A stretch of 64,000 nucleotides of DNA from Perca fluviatilis (Eukaryota > Chordata > Actinopteri > Perciformes > Percidae). A model generated the notes under the pieces. That model did not search any database. It saw only the letters and a list, made by a program, of their open reading frames with translations, and had not been told where the DNA came from. The stretch is from contig NC_053133.1 in assembly GCF_010015445.1 (NCBI RefSeq), forward strand, positions 24,269,582-24,333,581, read 5' to 3'. The translations under genes and the position numbers were made by a program. This document shows positions 26,201 through 32,685 of this stretch, in pieces (position 1 is the stretch's first letter; each line of letters opens with the position of its first letter).

Positions 26201-26401
26201 GAAGTCAGAGTGCGGAGGCATGTAGCCGCTGTTTCCATGGTAGCTTGAAATGGGAGGGGTCTGGGGATCGTAGTGGTACGGGGGAACGGGAGGATGGGGA
26301 GGTGGCGGCCTCAGGTTGGCGGGTCGGTAGTTCTGAGCGGAGCCGTGCTGGCCTGGGGGCATTCCTCCCTTGGAGCTCTCCCGATCCTGATGGAAAGACA
26401 T
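1848..26401 (-). CDS. drosha: Drosha ribonuclease III, 5' part of gene (14 coding exons, 800 codons; 3' part outside window)
   Basis: Drosha is the nuclear RNase III that, with DGCR8, cleaves primary microRNA hairpins. The exons at 26403-25548, 25463-25395, 23526-23226, 21542-21401, 18575-18415, 16232-16152, 14865-14779, 13915-13829, 11592-11521, 11173-11092, 10443-10375, 8846-8677, 6938-6814 and 1947-1848 all have AG/GT borders and compatible phases, totalling 2400 coding bases. Order: Pro-rich N-terminus (residues 1 to about 220), Arg/Ser/Glu-rich stretch (about 220-380), central PAZ-like/platform domain (about 390-800). Identification comes from near-identity with remembered human DROSHA in short blocks such as DVFDVIAEIKRKKAHPDRLH, DILELYDWNL and LQWEELEWQKYAEECKGM. 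Human DROSHA is about 1374 residues, so both RNase III domains and the dsRBD must lie left of position 1; no matching exon was seen in 1-1847. All exons are open, so the gene looks functional. Splicing is inferred, not observed. Confidence 0.95.
2120..2257. repeat. Compound microsatellite (TCAC)n(CA)n
   Basis: TCAC repeats run directly into a long CA tract of about 35 dinucleotides, in the drosha intron upstream of coding exon 14. A (CT)n tract follows at about 2326-2346. Histidine/threonine open frames here are repeat artefacts. Confidence 0.95.
2697..2724. repeat. (GGAA)n microsatellite
   Basis: About six perfect GGAA units lie within a longer purine-rich stretch (about 2640-2740), intronic to drosha. 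Confidence 0.9.
3463..4195. mobile_element. TTAA-flanked foldback-family MITE copy, interrupted by an insertion
   Basis: It begins TTAAAGGGATAGTTTGGATG and continues with sequence shared with the foldback at 18891-19550: the TACTTATTCACAGTCAGTGT block, then CCAGACTCCGTTGACAAAAA and GGTTAGTTTGTTTGTGTT after the insertion. Only one arm is evident. The terminal TTAA suggests a piggyBac- or Kolobok-type origin. It is split by the element at 3607-4041. Confidence 0.6.
3607..4041. mobile_element. 435-bp insertion flanked by a 10-bp target duplication
   Basis: GAACTAAAGC occurs at 3597-3606 and again at 4042-4051, and removing the interval restores the surrounding MITE. The insert is full of short ACGCCA/GGCGT repeats in both orientations (for example CATACACGCCACTTT near the left end and CATACATACGCCACTTT near the right). 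No coding capacity is visible. Superfamily not recognised; a 9-10-bp duplication would fit MULE-type elements. Confidence 0.55.
4196..6813. other. drosha intron sequence, no recognised feature
   Basis: This is the remainder of the intron between coding exons 13 and 14. A poly-C run lies at about 4479-4488. GC-richer sequence lies around 5350-5560 and 5900-6700, with short open frames that show no recognisable protein. A (GT)n tract lies at about 6752-6779. Confidence 0.5.
6814..6938 (-). CDS. drosha: drosha coding exon 13: central domain
   Basis: The exon is 125 bp (residues 726-767), encoding KPSSVRIDQLDREQFNPDVI and then TFPIIVHFGIRPAQLSYAGD. Acceptor TTCACCCTAG|AAAC; donor CCCTCA|GTAAGA, with A rather than G at the last exon base but otherwise strong. 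A (GT)n tract at about 6752-6779 lies 35-60 bases downstream of the donor. Confidence 0.94.
6939..8676. other. drosha intron between coding exons 12 and 13
   Basis: No gene or clearly bounded mobile element was recognised. A T-rich stretch at about 7838-7930 resembles the AT-rich interior of hAT-type MITEs but no termini were found. A G-run lies at about 8597-8610. Confidence 0.45.
8677..8846 (-). CDS. drosha: drosha coding exon 12: central domain helices
   Basis: The exon is 170 bp (residues 669-725). It encodes DGGKEVLSMHQVLLYLLRSS and KPLVPEEEIADMLQWEELEW, ending in GMIVTHPGM. Identity to human Drosha is near complete. Donor CATG|GTAAGG. The acceptor ATCTTAG|ATGG uses TAG and has a weak polypyrimidine tract, with a repeat-like TA-rich stretch starting about 30 bases upstream. 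Phase and homology leave little doubt about the border. Confidence 0.94.
8847..10374. other. drosha intron between coding exons 11 and 12
   Basis: The first 200 bases (about 8875-9065) contain CGATACGA/GATACGATATT sequence typical of eroded hAT-like MITEs. The rest looks unique, with poly-A-rich stretches near 10050-10078. Confidence 0.4.
10375..10443 (-). CDS. drosha: drosha coding exon 11: zinc ligands C654 and H658
   Basis: The exon is 69 bp (residues 646-669), encoding GPEFEASGCQRFHFMPRFVR and then FLP. C-x3-H (Cys654, His658) matches human C676/H680, completing the second zinc site. It is two residues shorter than the human segment just before the cysteine. Acceptor TCTTCCAG|GTCC, preceded by a poly-T/A run; donor TACCTG|GTGAGA. 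Confidence 0.93.
11092..11173 (-). CDS. drosha: drosha coding exon 10: central domain
   Basis: The exon is 82 bp (residues 619-646), encoding NYCVQGLELFASYLFKDILE and then LYDWNLT. This matches the human NFCVKGLELFSLFLFRDILE block. Acceptor AGTCCAG|AACT is expected from the frame; the borders read CAG|AACTAC and GACAG|GTACGA, ending in phase 1. Confidence 0.95.
11521..11592 (-). CDS. drosha: drosha coding exon 9: central domain
   Basis: The exon is 72 bp (residues 595-618), encoding IPLCRVIRFNIDYTIHFIEE and then MAPE, almost identical to the human segment. Acceptor CACAG|ATTCC; donor CCGGAG|GTCAGT. It preserves phase 0 at both ends. Confidence 0.95.
11593..13828. other. drosha intron between coding exons 8 and 9
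   Basis: No additional exon was recognised. An (AT)n tract lies at about 12879-12890. Sequence at about 13550-13660 (AATCGAATCGGCAG, GAATCGGGAGAAGAGCATATC) resembles the end of a hAT-like element. The remainder appears unique. Confidence 0.4.
13829..13915 (-). CDS. drosha: drosha coding exon 8: central domain, zinc ligand H589
   Basis: The exon is 87 bp (residues 566-594), encoding TDRPTVIEYDDHEYLFEGFS and then LFSHTPLTN. His589 keeps the 48-residue spacing from Cys541 seen between human C561 and H609. Acceptor CTGTTTCAG|ACTG; donor CTAAC|GTAAGT. A MITE copy begins about 33 bases upstream of the acceptor, so the branch point may lie in or next to repeat DNA. Confidence 0.94.
13948..14621 (+). 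mobile_element. TTAA-type MITE with five 46-bp tandem units (copy 1, one end truncated)
   Basis: The right end CATGGGACCTTTAAA matches the ends of the copies at 19635-20623 and 50908-51228. The left terminal 15 or so bases are missing. The motif CTTCAGATACAG recurs at 14361, 14407, 14453 and 14499 (exact 46-bp period) with a fifth diverged unit near 14545. It lies in the intron between coding exons 7 and 8 and has the opposite orientation to the copy at 19635. Terminal TTAA suggests a piggyBac-like non-autonomous element. Confidence 0.8.
14779..14865 (-). CDS. drosha: drosha coding exon 7: central domain, zinc ligand C541
   Basis: The exon is 87 bp (residues 537-565), encoding PVKHCRPMNNNSGKLFHYRI and then TVSPPTNFL. 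Cys541 corresponds to human C561, a ligand of the second zinc. Acceptor TTTCTTTCAG|CCTG, with a polypyrimidine tract made from an adjoining poly-A run on the plus strand; donor TTCCTG|GTATGA. Confidence 0.93.
15643..15900. mobile_element. Probable MITE fragment (TTAAAGGGTAACTACAGG end)
   Basis: The ATTAAAGGGTAACTACAGGC start and the following sequence resemble a common teleost TTAA-type MITE end, as remembered. No opposite terminus was found, so this is at most a single-end fragment in the intron between coding exons 6 and 7. Confidence 0.35.
16152..16232 (-). CDS. drosha: drosha coding exon 6: zinc ligands CxC and H
   Basis: The exon is 81 bp (residues 510-536) and encodes MNDGPLCKCSAKARRTGIRH followed by SIYPGEE. 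Cys516, Cys518 and His529 keep the spacing of human C536, C538 and H549. In the human structure, as remembered, these bind the first zinc together with a histidine from the RNase III domain that is outside this window. Acceptor TGTCCAG|ATG; donor GAAGAG|GTATGA. Confidence 0.95.
16753..17104. mobile_element. TA-flanked MITE (GCCTGG termini)
   Basis: Termini read TA-GCCTGGG at the left and CCAGGC-TA at the right, consistent with a TA duplication and short inverted repeats. The interior includes two CCAATCACAA/GAGGCGGGCTT units (about 16860 and 16891). It shares CAACCAATCA and GATCCGGGTGAC-type sequence with the element at 24429-24770, on the opposite strand. Confidence 0.55.
17754..18128. mobile_element. 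hAT-type MITE with 8-bp target duplication
   Basis: Ends are TAGAGGTGTTGAA and TTCACACCTCTA (inverted). The flanking octamers CAGGGGGC (17746-17753) and CAGGGCGC (18129-18136) match at 7 of 8 bases. The interior is rich in ATCGAT/AATCGATT motifs. It is non-coding, 375 bp, and lies in the drosha intron between coding exons 5 and 6. Confidence 0.75.
18415..18575 (-). CDS. drosha: drosha coding exon 5: acidic serine cluster and platform helix
   Basis: The exon is 161 bp (residues 456-509). It carries the acidic/serine cluster DDSSSESDCESDGEGSTC, then DVFDVIAEIKRKKAHPDRLH and ELWYNDPGQ. The acidic insert and the helix after it match the human protein. Acceptor TTTTGCAG|ACGAC; donor GGGCAG|GTCGG, phase 0. 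Confidence 0.95.
18891..19550. repeat. Large foldback: about 320-bp inverted arms
   Basis: The left arm (about 18891-19222) and the reverse complement of the right arm (about 19251-19550) share a series of blocks: ATGAGGTACTTATC, CCCAGTTTGGAGAA, GCCACCAGACTCCTTTGACA, AAAACAGTAATTTTACCT and GGTTAGTTTGTTTGTGTTAT. Only about 30 bases separate the arms. The outer right end (CTACGCCTTTAA) corresponds to the TTAAAGGGATAGTTTGGATG terminus at 3463. It lies in the intron between coding exons 4 and 5, so the drosha pre-mRNA would carry a long imperfect hairpin. Confidence 0.88.
19635..20623 (-). mobile_element. TTAA-type MITE with eleven 46-bp tandem units (copy 2, full length)
   Basis: It is bounded by TTAAAGGTCCCATGACATGG on the left and CATGCCATGGGACCTTTAA on the right, giving inverted termini with TTAA at both ends (989 bp). 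Eleven occurrences of TGTATCTGAAG-type units, about 46 bp apart, fill about 19690-20170, with alternating GTGGTCCCC and GTTGTTCCC variants. It is the reverse complement of the copy at 13948-14621 and lies in the intron between coding exons 4 and 5. Confidence 0.9.
21401..21542 (-). CDS. drosha: drosha coding exon 4: central domain
   Basis: The exon is 142 bp (residues 409-456). It encodes GDSTVVGTSKLRDLYERFEE and then KAARPVWDPPKTKLDED, nearly identical to remembered human Drosha. Acceptor GTGTTCAG|GGAG; donor GATCCAG|GTGGGC, phase 1. This helical segment precedes the acidic/serine-rich insertion carried by the next exon. Confidence 0.95.
21543..23225. other. drosha intron between coding exons 3 and 4
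   Basis: No bounded repeat was recognised. It contains AT-rich sequence with poly-A/T runs (21560-21660) and a GC-richer GGTCCGG-containing stretch (about 22180-22230). A 143-codon open frame (22493-22924) shows no recognisable domain. Confidence 0.4.
23226..23526 (-). CDS. drosha: drosha coding exon 3: charged RS/RE linker to start of central domain
   Basis: The exon is 301 bp (residues 308-408). It begins STSRDRKRGRWEEERD, matching the human RWEEEKD segment, then runs through a long Arg-Glu/Arg-Asp repeat and an EKEKEK stretch. It ends with the conserved LKPAWIRCTHAENYYSNDPM. Acceptor CTTTGCAG|TCG; donor AAGTG|GTACTG. The low-complexity RE/RD run is encoded by CTC/TCG-rich repeats on the plus strand and may vary in length. 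Confidence 0.93.
23790..24432. mobile_element. Nested hAT-like MITEs rich in CGATATCG motifs
   Basis: An outer element starts TAGAGCTGGGCAATATATGG near 23792. An inner one starts TAGGGGTGGGAATCAC at 23927 and ends CCCCCACCCCTA at about 24313. The flanks of the inner element (TTACTTTT before and TTACTTTC after) resemble an imperfect 8-bp duplication. It is non-coding and the outer right boundary is uncertain. Confidence 0.5.
24429..24770. mobile_element. MITE related to the 16753-17104 element
   Basis: TAGTCTGGCTATAACCAGAC forms a terminal hairpin-like start. CCTTCAACCAATCAGAGCAA and GATCCGGGTGACGTAGC match the reverse complement of sequence near 16990-17040. The right end is near the TTAGCCTAATAG at about 24739-24750. 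Superfamily uncertain. Confidence 0.4.
24781..25153 (+). mobile_element. Tc1/mariner transposon, 3' fragment with terminal inverted repeat
   Basis: The plus strand encodes a transposase remnant, YVMMWGYFNSKGQGNF followed by IGMHSILDP and a stop, resembling the VMVWGCF block of Tc1 transposases. It is followed by a 3' non-coding part ending TAAACTTATGAGCACAACTG-TA, the inverse of a familiar fish Tc1 terminus. The 5' half is absent. It is inactive and lies in the intron between coding exons 2 and 3. Confidence 0.75.
25222..25394. repeat. 22-bp minisatellite abutting drosha coding exon 2
   Basis: About eight units of GGACTGTATGTGTAGAAATA-type sequence (GAAATAAT or TATAAATAAT variants, one shortened, one expanded) run directly up to the exon. 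The last unit (GACTGTATGTGTAC, 25381-25394) supplies, on the minus strand, the GTACAC splice donor. Confidence 0.9.
25395..25463 (-). CDS. drosha: drosha coding exon 2: RS-rich
   Basis: This 69-bp phase-preserving exon encodes residues about 285-308, including ERYRHRESRRSQSPDRHRKR, an Arg/Ser-rich stretch matching the RS region of vertebrate Drosha. The acceptor is GTTCACAG|GGAG. The donor is GAAG|GTACAC, and its intronic bases belong to the last unit of the adjoining 22-bp minisatellite (25222-25394). Confidence 0.85.
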
Positions 26402-26403
26402 GA
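25548..26403 (-). CDS. drosha: drosha coding exon 1: start codon, Pro-rich N-terminus, start of RS region
   Basis: The ATG is at 26401-26399 (protein starts MSFHQDRESSKGG). It aligns with the second methionine of the human protein (MSFHPGRG). An upstream ATG at 26458 would require reading through the intron and its acceptor, so it was not used. Residues 1 to about 210 are proline-rich with many PPP/HPP runs, which are intrinsically disordered. From about residue 225 (RRSPERGYRDSDHRQKGFGY) the sequence becomes Arg/Ser-rich and ends in SPRHRSRERSR. The donor is AGCAG|GTATGTG; the exon ends in phase 2 (residues 1-285). In human Drosha this segment is dispensable for cleavage in vitro and carries the nuclear localisation and phosphorylation sites. 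Confidence 0.93.
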
Positions 26404-26597
26404 CTGTGGAAAAGGACAAAATAATCAAGTAAGTTTCCAAATTCGAAAACACACCCAAACCTGAAAGTAAGTGGCACCTAGATAAAAGTTTCCCTTTATT
26501 CTTCAGCCCAATTTATGGTCCTGCGTTATATCAACGCCGTGGGTACGTACGTCTACACACACTCTCCGGCCACGTCATCACACCTGTGCAATGTAGT

Positions 26598-26792
26598 TAG
26601 AGCTGGGCAATATGGAGAAAATCAAATATCACGATATTTTTGACCAAATACTTCGATGTCGATACTGCAGCAATATTGTAGGGTTGACAATTGGGGCCTT
26701 CACAAAGTATTTACACAAATAGATTTTTGATAAATATTGATCAGTACTGGCGATAGCTAGTCTCGATGTCGATTTAATATTGCCCGGCCCTA
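26598..26792. mobile_element. Short hAT-type MITE in first drosha intron
   Basis: The inverted ends are TAGAGCTGGGCAATAT and ATATTGCCCGGCCCTA. The flanking octamers AATGTAGT and AATGTAAC match at 6 of 8 bases. It is 195 bp, non-coding, and related by its terminus to the element starting near 23792. Confidence 0.65.
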
Positions 26793-26879
26793 AATGTAAC
26801 GTAATTCAAAACAACAGCTCCGTCATGAATTCTACTTGTACGAAACTTATAATCTTTCAGTTTTCGTTGACATTGTCAG

Positions 26880-27150
26880 AAAGGTAATAATTTTTATTAT
26901 TGAGATCATAGTGGGTGGTGGTGCTGTACTGGAGTGCATTATACTGACAGGGGTTTCTAATATTCTGCCCCTATCATGTATGTAAATAGCAGGGCCAAAA
27001 TATTAGAAACACTTCTCAATATAATGCAGTCCAAACCACAACCTCAATAACAAACAATTATATTTGTAAAGGAAGGATTTATGGCAGAGCTGTTGTATTG
27101 GATCACATTAGATTATACAAGTGTACCTAATAAAGTGGCAGGTGAGTGTA
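26880..27150. mobile_element. MITE with TACCTAATAAAGTGGC terminus (mariner-like)
   Basis: It ends TACCTAATAAAGTGGCAGGT followed by GAGTGTA, the inverse of a terminus common in fish genomes as remembered. Internally GTTTCTAATATTCTGCCCCT near 26955 is inversely repeated by GGGCCAAAATATTAGAAAC near 26993. The left boundary is approximate. Confidence 0.55.
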
Positions 27151-28057
27151 CATTAAAAACAAATCACAGGAGAAGTTAGATTTCAAAGTGTTCTACCGTA
27201 GAACTGCCTCTGGCAGGCTACATTTAGAGTAACATTAGGTTACAATCAGGAACGGTAGAGATGACTTGATGGTTGATGTTAATGTTAAAACATAAATTGA
27301 TGGGAAAGCAGCCTCAGAAACAGCAACATTACATTCAACATTACCAATGCTTATTAGAGACATGCATTCCTCTGGGGGATGTTAAAGCTTTACTTCTTAT
27401 TATTTTCATAAATACTTGTTGCTTATTTAACAGGGACAGAAACAGAGAACACCATCTCTGTTAAGAAAAGTAACACTGTAGTATAAAAACACAATTACAA
27501 GACAGTACAAATTCACCGTACAACAACATCATCACTTGTGATGGTTGTCGTCTGTGTGTATGAGGACTATTTTAAGGGGCTGACTCATCTAGCTAGTTGC
27601 ATTTTTGTACATGCGTTTTGTTCTCACGTCTTTCTTGCAAAATATATTGTTCTTATCTTTAGGAGACATTTTGAGAAAAACGAGGCTACGCAAAATAACT
27701 AACTGACTTCATGGTTACCTTGTAGCTATAGCGGTTTACCATAAGCAACAGCTGAACACCGGTTAAACGAATTTCCTGCACTGGTGTATGTTAGCCATTA
27801 AGCATAATTAGCTAGCTAGCGTTAGCTACAACAGAGGCCATTTTCAAAAACACGCCTGAAGTGTGGGAAAGTAACAAACTAAATGGTATTTCTAGAGGTT
27901 GAAATAGTCACTCTGAGTTAAAAATAACGTTAGCATTTTGTTCAAGCTAACAGCAGCAGCTAGCTAGGTTAACGCTAAAGCTCCACTTGCTACCCGGTGG
28001 TAACATGTTAGCAGGCATGCTAGCGCATCATGACAGGATACGAGTGGAACAAATTAC
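27151..28057. other. First drosha intron, remaining sequence
   Basis: No bounded feature was recognised. GCTAGC/GTTAGC-rich AT-poor sequence (27730-28030) approaches the presumed promoter. Confidence 0.4.
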
Positions 28058-28058
28058 C

Positions 28059-28260
28059 TTCAAAAATAAGGAGCGCTAGGAACAGAAGCTTATCATTCAG
28101 TCTTTACTATTGGTTAAAAAACTTAAAATTACGCTAGCATAAAATGTCTTAAACAAGGATACTTATATGAAGATTTGCAATCGGTTGGGTATCACGCTTT
28201 CCGAGGAGCCGTGTTTCGGGTCGGAATGGTTAGAGAGAGGAACAAGGGTGGACCAATCAG
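28059..28260 (-). promoter_or_regulatory. drosha: Probable drosha promoter / 5' UTR exon region
   Basis: Coding exon 1 starts only two bases before its ATG, after a good acceptor (TTTTCCACAG), so an upstream non-coding exon is required. On the minus strand a donor-like GAAG|GTAATT occurs with the last exon base at 28058. CCAAT-type motifs lie at 28253-28257 (plus orientation) and near 28107-28114 (minus orientation), as in TATA-less housekeeping promoters. Reading back from the joined ATG, the frame meets a stop with no earlier in-frame ATG. The transcription start is not determined, and a second donor-like site (CAAG|GTAACC, about 27718) is an alternative. Confidence 0.35.
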
Positions 28261-31200
28261 CGATCGGATCGTTGTTTCGAAGGGTTTCTCTGGCTGAAGC
28301 TGAAGCACCAACAAAGCACTTTATATCATTATATATTACTGTAACCTGGAGAGTTTTTATTCTTTAGACTTTAATACTAATGTTTTCATGATTCTCAATT
28401 ATGTTGTTGTTGTTTTGGCTACTTGTATCAGGAAGGCAGTTTAATATATTTATTGTATTTCATTTTAAATGTGGATGCACTCTAACAGATTTTGCATCTC
28501 AGAATATTGAAGAACAATTAATCTAATATAAAATTCTGTGAAATTCTAGAATACTGTACACTGGATTTGACTTGATTGTATTAAAATGTATTTGTCATTT
28601 GTTCATACTTTTAATTGTGTGTGTGTGTTTAAACTTGTCTCAAGCCTTGTTTAATACAGTTTAATACTGTTGTGTGAAATAAAACAAATAAATACATTTA
28701 AAAAACTGTTACTGTGCACTTGTGCCAAGTGTCCACTAGAGGGGAGCAGAGCTTTTCGTAAAAAAGAAATACATACAAAAGAAATAAATAAAAAACATGC
28801 AATGAATTAGTGCAACATTGCCATGGAAACAAATCACACATAATTTCCATTATGGATAAAGCAGAGGCAACATAGCCAATCTACATGAGGCTAAGCTTTG
28901 TAAGTGCCTTCTTTAAGAACCTGGGGAACAATTTGGCCTCAATTCAGCCAACTTCCTTCTATTATTCTGACTGGGAATCTTATTTGACTTCTGCTCCTTA
29001 CTGATCTGTCCCTGCCTCAGGAGCTGTTGGTCTGCCCAAAACCAGCCCAGTTTTTAACCTGTGTGGTAGCATTGATGTGCCCCCTGTGCTGTTGTGCTGG
29101 GATTTTATGCACTGCACATTCTCCGTGGGTAAATTAGTGCGGGGGAGCAAAGCTAAAGTGCAGAAGCCCACACAGATTGCTCTGAGACATGTTTCTGTTC
29201 TGACCTGTTCTGACGATTCTGTAAAAAAAAAAAATACATTCAGACTGTTCTAACAAGTAGATACACTATGTGGTCAGTTGTCAGGATGTGGACAACCTGC
29301 CCACACTTTTTCTTTTATTTATTTATTTTACTTTTGGTGTGAAGTAGTTTTTTTATGGTTTGGGCATACATCCTAATAAAGGGGAATGTTAATGCTACAG
29401 CACCCAGTGATATTCTAGAAAAAAAAAATGCTTAAAAACTGTGTGGCAATCATTTAATCTCCACTTCAGTAGCACTGACATACACCAAACTTGTATTCCT
29501 ATCTATATTCTGAAGGGTTTTCCAGAGGGATATGTTCAAATATCATTCAGAGCCTGATTTATATAACATTCTTTACCTAAACATGTGGCGAAAATGGATA
29601 AAAAAAAAAAAAAACACAATATTTCAGTTGTCTTAATGTCAGTAATCAACTGGCGAAGTTTCATGGCGATTTCTATTAGTTCATTTTCATTTTTTTTTTA
29701 TCCCTAGTCACCTGGGGTGTCTCCCTGAAGACCCGTCCTCGGAGCAATAAACACGTCATTTTTATTTTCCTTGCCAGTGTAATAATCCTCTTGACTCACC
29801 ACCATCTGCTACTCCCCACACCGCCTGGGTGTTGCAGTCATCACCAAATACTGAATAGAAATATTTACACATATAAATTCCATACTTTTCCTTAGCATAC
29901 ATGGCAGAGATGACACATTTTCATCAGGCCTCTTGGTTTTCCTCTGACATGTCTGATGGTCGGCAGAACTTCATTATGATTCCCTTCAGGTTGAGCAGCA
30001 GTATTATTCTCTGCCTTTGTGCCGGTCACGCCTTCTCTCCCTCGAAGGAAAAAGAGAATGTGAAGGAAGGTGATTTTCTCTTTCTCAAGAGATATGTGGC
30101 ACCTGGCATACCCTATGTGGTTTTTTTAAATATTAATAAAGAAAAAAAAAAACACACAGGGATGGACTAATTGGATGTCACTTTTTAACCTTGTTCACTA
30201 TTAGATATGTGCTCTGTCTGTTTTTAGTCATTCTGATTCTCAAACATTACTGACACATTTCCGTGAGCAAAAATCGCATTACAGTGGTGCCAATCCCGTT
30301 GGCCAAAGAGTCACATCAGGATTCATGAGCTCATAGGAGCCTACATGATTACGCAAGTAAATGAAAAAAGAATCCATACGATAATCAGAGAAAGTTGACC
30401 TTGTATTATGGGAAGGCGTTTAAAATGACACCTCTGGAGAGAAAAAGAGCGGGAACAAAAGGCAGACTCTTTTCCTCTTGAGCGGGTGAAAATGTTGCAT
30501 CTATCGAGCATTAAAATACACCTTACTTTCCCTGATAATGATTCATTTCAGCTGAAAAGGCCGAAGAGAAGATTGCGTTTTTTTGTTGTTTGAATGACGC
30601 AGTGGGGAGGTGGAGAGTGATTTACCCGAGGGAAGGTTGAGCCATGTGAATATTCACATGCAACAGGCTTATCCAAATGAGATGGAGGAGTTCTGAGGCA
30701 ACATTTGTCAGTGAAACTAGGGGGATTTAATTAATAGGTTGAATTGTTAATATCTGATCTGACATCTGTAGACCATAACGGAGCAAAATAACCCCGGGTG
30801 CTACATTATCAATAGGTTTTTCACTCCCTTTAGTGTAAGAGGAGGTTTAAGTCAGTGAATCTATAACTGCCGTTTTCCGTTTGCAGTAGCTTAAGGGTGC
30901 ATACATCTTCTCCATAGAGCATAATTAAAATGCAAAACAATCACACAATAGGTCCATCAGCATATCAACCACTCACTGTGGTCTATGTGGGTAATAGAGG
31001 TGTGATTTCAGCGCTATAAGGCACTTTTTATGAAAATTGCCTCAAAAAGGTCAGGCTGAATGCAAAAGAAATGAGACACTGGAGCCACTTAATGCTCCAG
31101 GGCGCACAGTGTATAGATTATACCTACTGCAAGTAATCTTCCCATGTGAGGTCTTGCTGTTGCTTATGCGACTGACAAATAAATATATATATATAAAAAA

Positions 31201-31430
31201 TTGACTGTCAAAGCGCTTTTACATAGTATAGGAACCATTCAACATGCACAAACATTCATACACTGTGGCTGCCATAACATTCACACACAACAGCAGCGGC
31301 AAAAGAGTTGACAGCGGTGCCTCAGTTGACCCTAATGACGTAAGTGACATTGAAATGGAGGAAAAGCAGGTTGGTGTTGTTCTGCCCCCATTGAAACAGG
31401 TGAAGAAGACGTTAAATATCTCTGCAAGGA
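28261..31430. other. Intergenic sequence upstream of drosha, no gene recognised
   Basis: Short open frames (for example 29901-30170) show no recognisable domain. There are poly-A/T runs (29223-29234, 29600-29615) and an (AT)n tract at about 31182-31195. No divergent partner gene is visible. Confidence 0.5.
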
Positions 31431-31555
31431 GCTTGCAAATCCACTTCATTGAGTCAAGGTTATAAAATGGAAATTAGCAGAGCTTTTCTAAAGTTTTTAG
31501 TCATCCCATTTCATGAAACATTCATCATTTAAAAGAATAAGGACAAGGCCAGGGG
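31430..31555 (+). repeat. Flanking duplication, copy 1
   Basis: TCAAGGTTATAAAATGGAAA, GAGCTTTTCTAAAG and TTTAGTCATCCCATTTCATG recur in the same order at 32570-32685. The two copies bracket the first minisatellite block. Confidence 0.85.
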
Positions 31556-32530
31556 TCGAGGGTCTAGGGATGAAGGGATGAAGGGATGAAGGGATGAGGG
31601 GATGAGAGGATGATGGGATAAGGGGATGAGGGGATGAAGGTAAGAAAGAACAGGGTCGAGGGATGAGGGAAAATTAAACAAAAAAGGGATGAGGGTTTAG
31701 GAATGAAAGGATGAGGGGATGGAGGAATGAGGTTTGAGGTATATAAAATAAAAAAGGGATGAGGGTCTAGGGAAGGAGGAATGAGGTTCGAGGGATGGGT
31801 CCAGGGACGCTTCGACATGGGACTGCATGGGCCAGGGATCGAACCACCAACCTACCGATTTGGTTAGATCGAGAGATCTAAAGACCTAACAAAAGAAAAA
31901 AGGAATGAGGGTTGAGGGGTGAACTAATGAGCGATGAAGGGATGAGGGGATGAAGAAACGAGGGTTGAGGGATGAGGTGATATTAAAACAAACAGGGATG
32001 AGGGTCGAGGGATGAAGGGATGAAGGGATGAAGGGATGAGGGGATGAGAGGATGAGGGGATGAAGGGATAAAGGGATAGGGTTGAGGGATGAGGGGATAC
32101 AAAACCCTACATGGGATGAGGGTCGAGGGATGAAGGGATGAGGTGATATAAAACCAAACAAGAATGAGGGTGGAGAGATGAAGGGATGAGGCGATAAGGG
32201 GATAAGGTCAAGAAATGAGGGGATATAAAACAAAAATGGGATGAGGGTCGAGGGATGAAGGGATGAGGTGAAATAAAACCAAACAAGGATGAGGGAGGAG
32301 GGATGAAGGGATGAGGCGATAAGGGGATAAGGTCAAGAGATGAGGGGATATAAAACAAAAATGGGATGAGGGTCGAGGGATGAAGGGATGAGGTGATATA
32401 AAACGAAACAAGGATGAGGGTGGAGGGATGAAGGGATGAGGCGATAAGGGGATAAGGTCAAGAGATGAGGGGATATAAAACAAAAATGGGATGAGGGTCG
32501 AGGGTAGGAGGGAAGAGGGCAACAAGAAGA
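31556..32530. repeat. GGATGA-rich minisatellite block 1 with 125-bp higher-order units
   Basis: Short GGGATGA/GGGATGAA units make up the block. In its right half GGGATGAGGGTCGAGGG recurs at 32113, 32238, 32363 and 32488, an exact 125-bp period. Each unit carries GGGGATATAAAACAAAAATG and CAAACAAGGATGAGGG sub-blocks. A short non-repetitive stretch interrupts at about 31800-31890. Pro/His/Ser-rich open frames on the minus strand are repeat artefacts. Confidence 0.92.
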
Positions 32531-32569
32531 TGAAGAGATGAAGAGCTGATTAAGGAGCTTGCGTAACCA

Positions 32570-32685
32570 ATTCATTGATTCAAGGTTATAAAATGGAAAT
32601 AAGGAGAGCTTTTCTAAAGCGTTTAGTCATCCCATTTCATGAAATGCTCACCATTTAAAAGAATAAGGACGAGGCCAGGTCTGGG
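32570..32685 (+). repeat. Flanking duplication, copy 2
   Basis: This is the second copy of the 31430-31555 sequence, with roughly ten differences by eye. It lies immediately right of minisatellite block 1. Confidence 0.85.

Noticed and set aside
26402..26458. Upstream ATG extending the drosha frame by 19 residues
   Set aside because: The extension reads through a good splice acceptor (TTTTCCACAG) and its residues do not resemble Drosha. The ATG at 26401 matches the conserved MSFH start.
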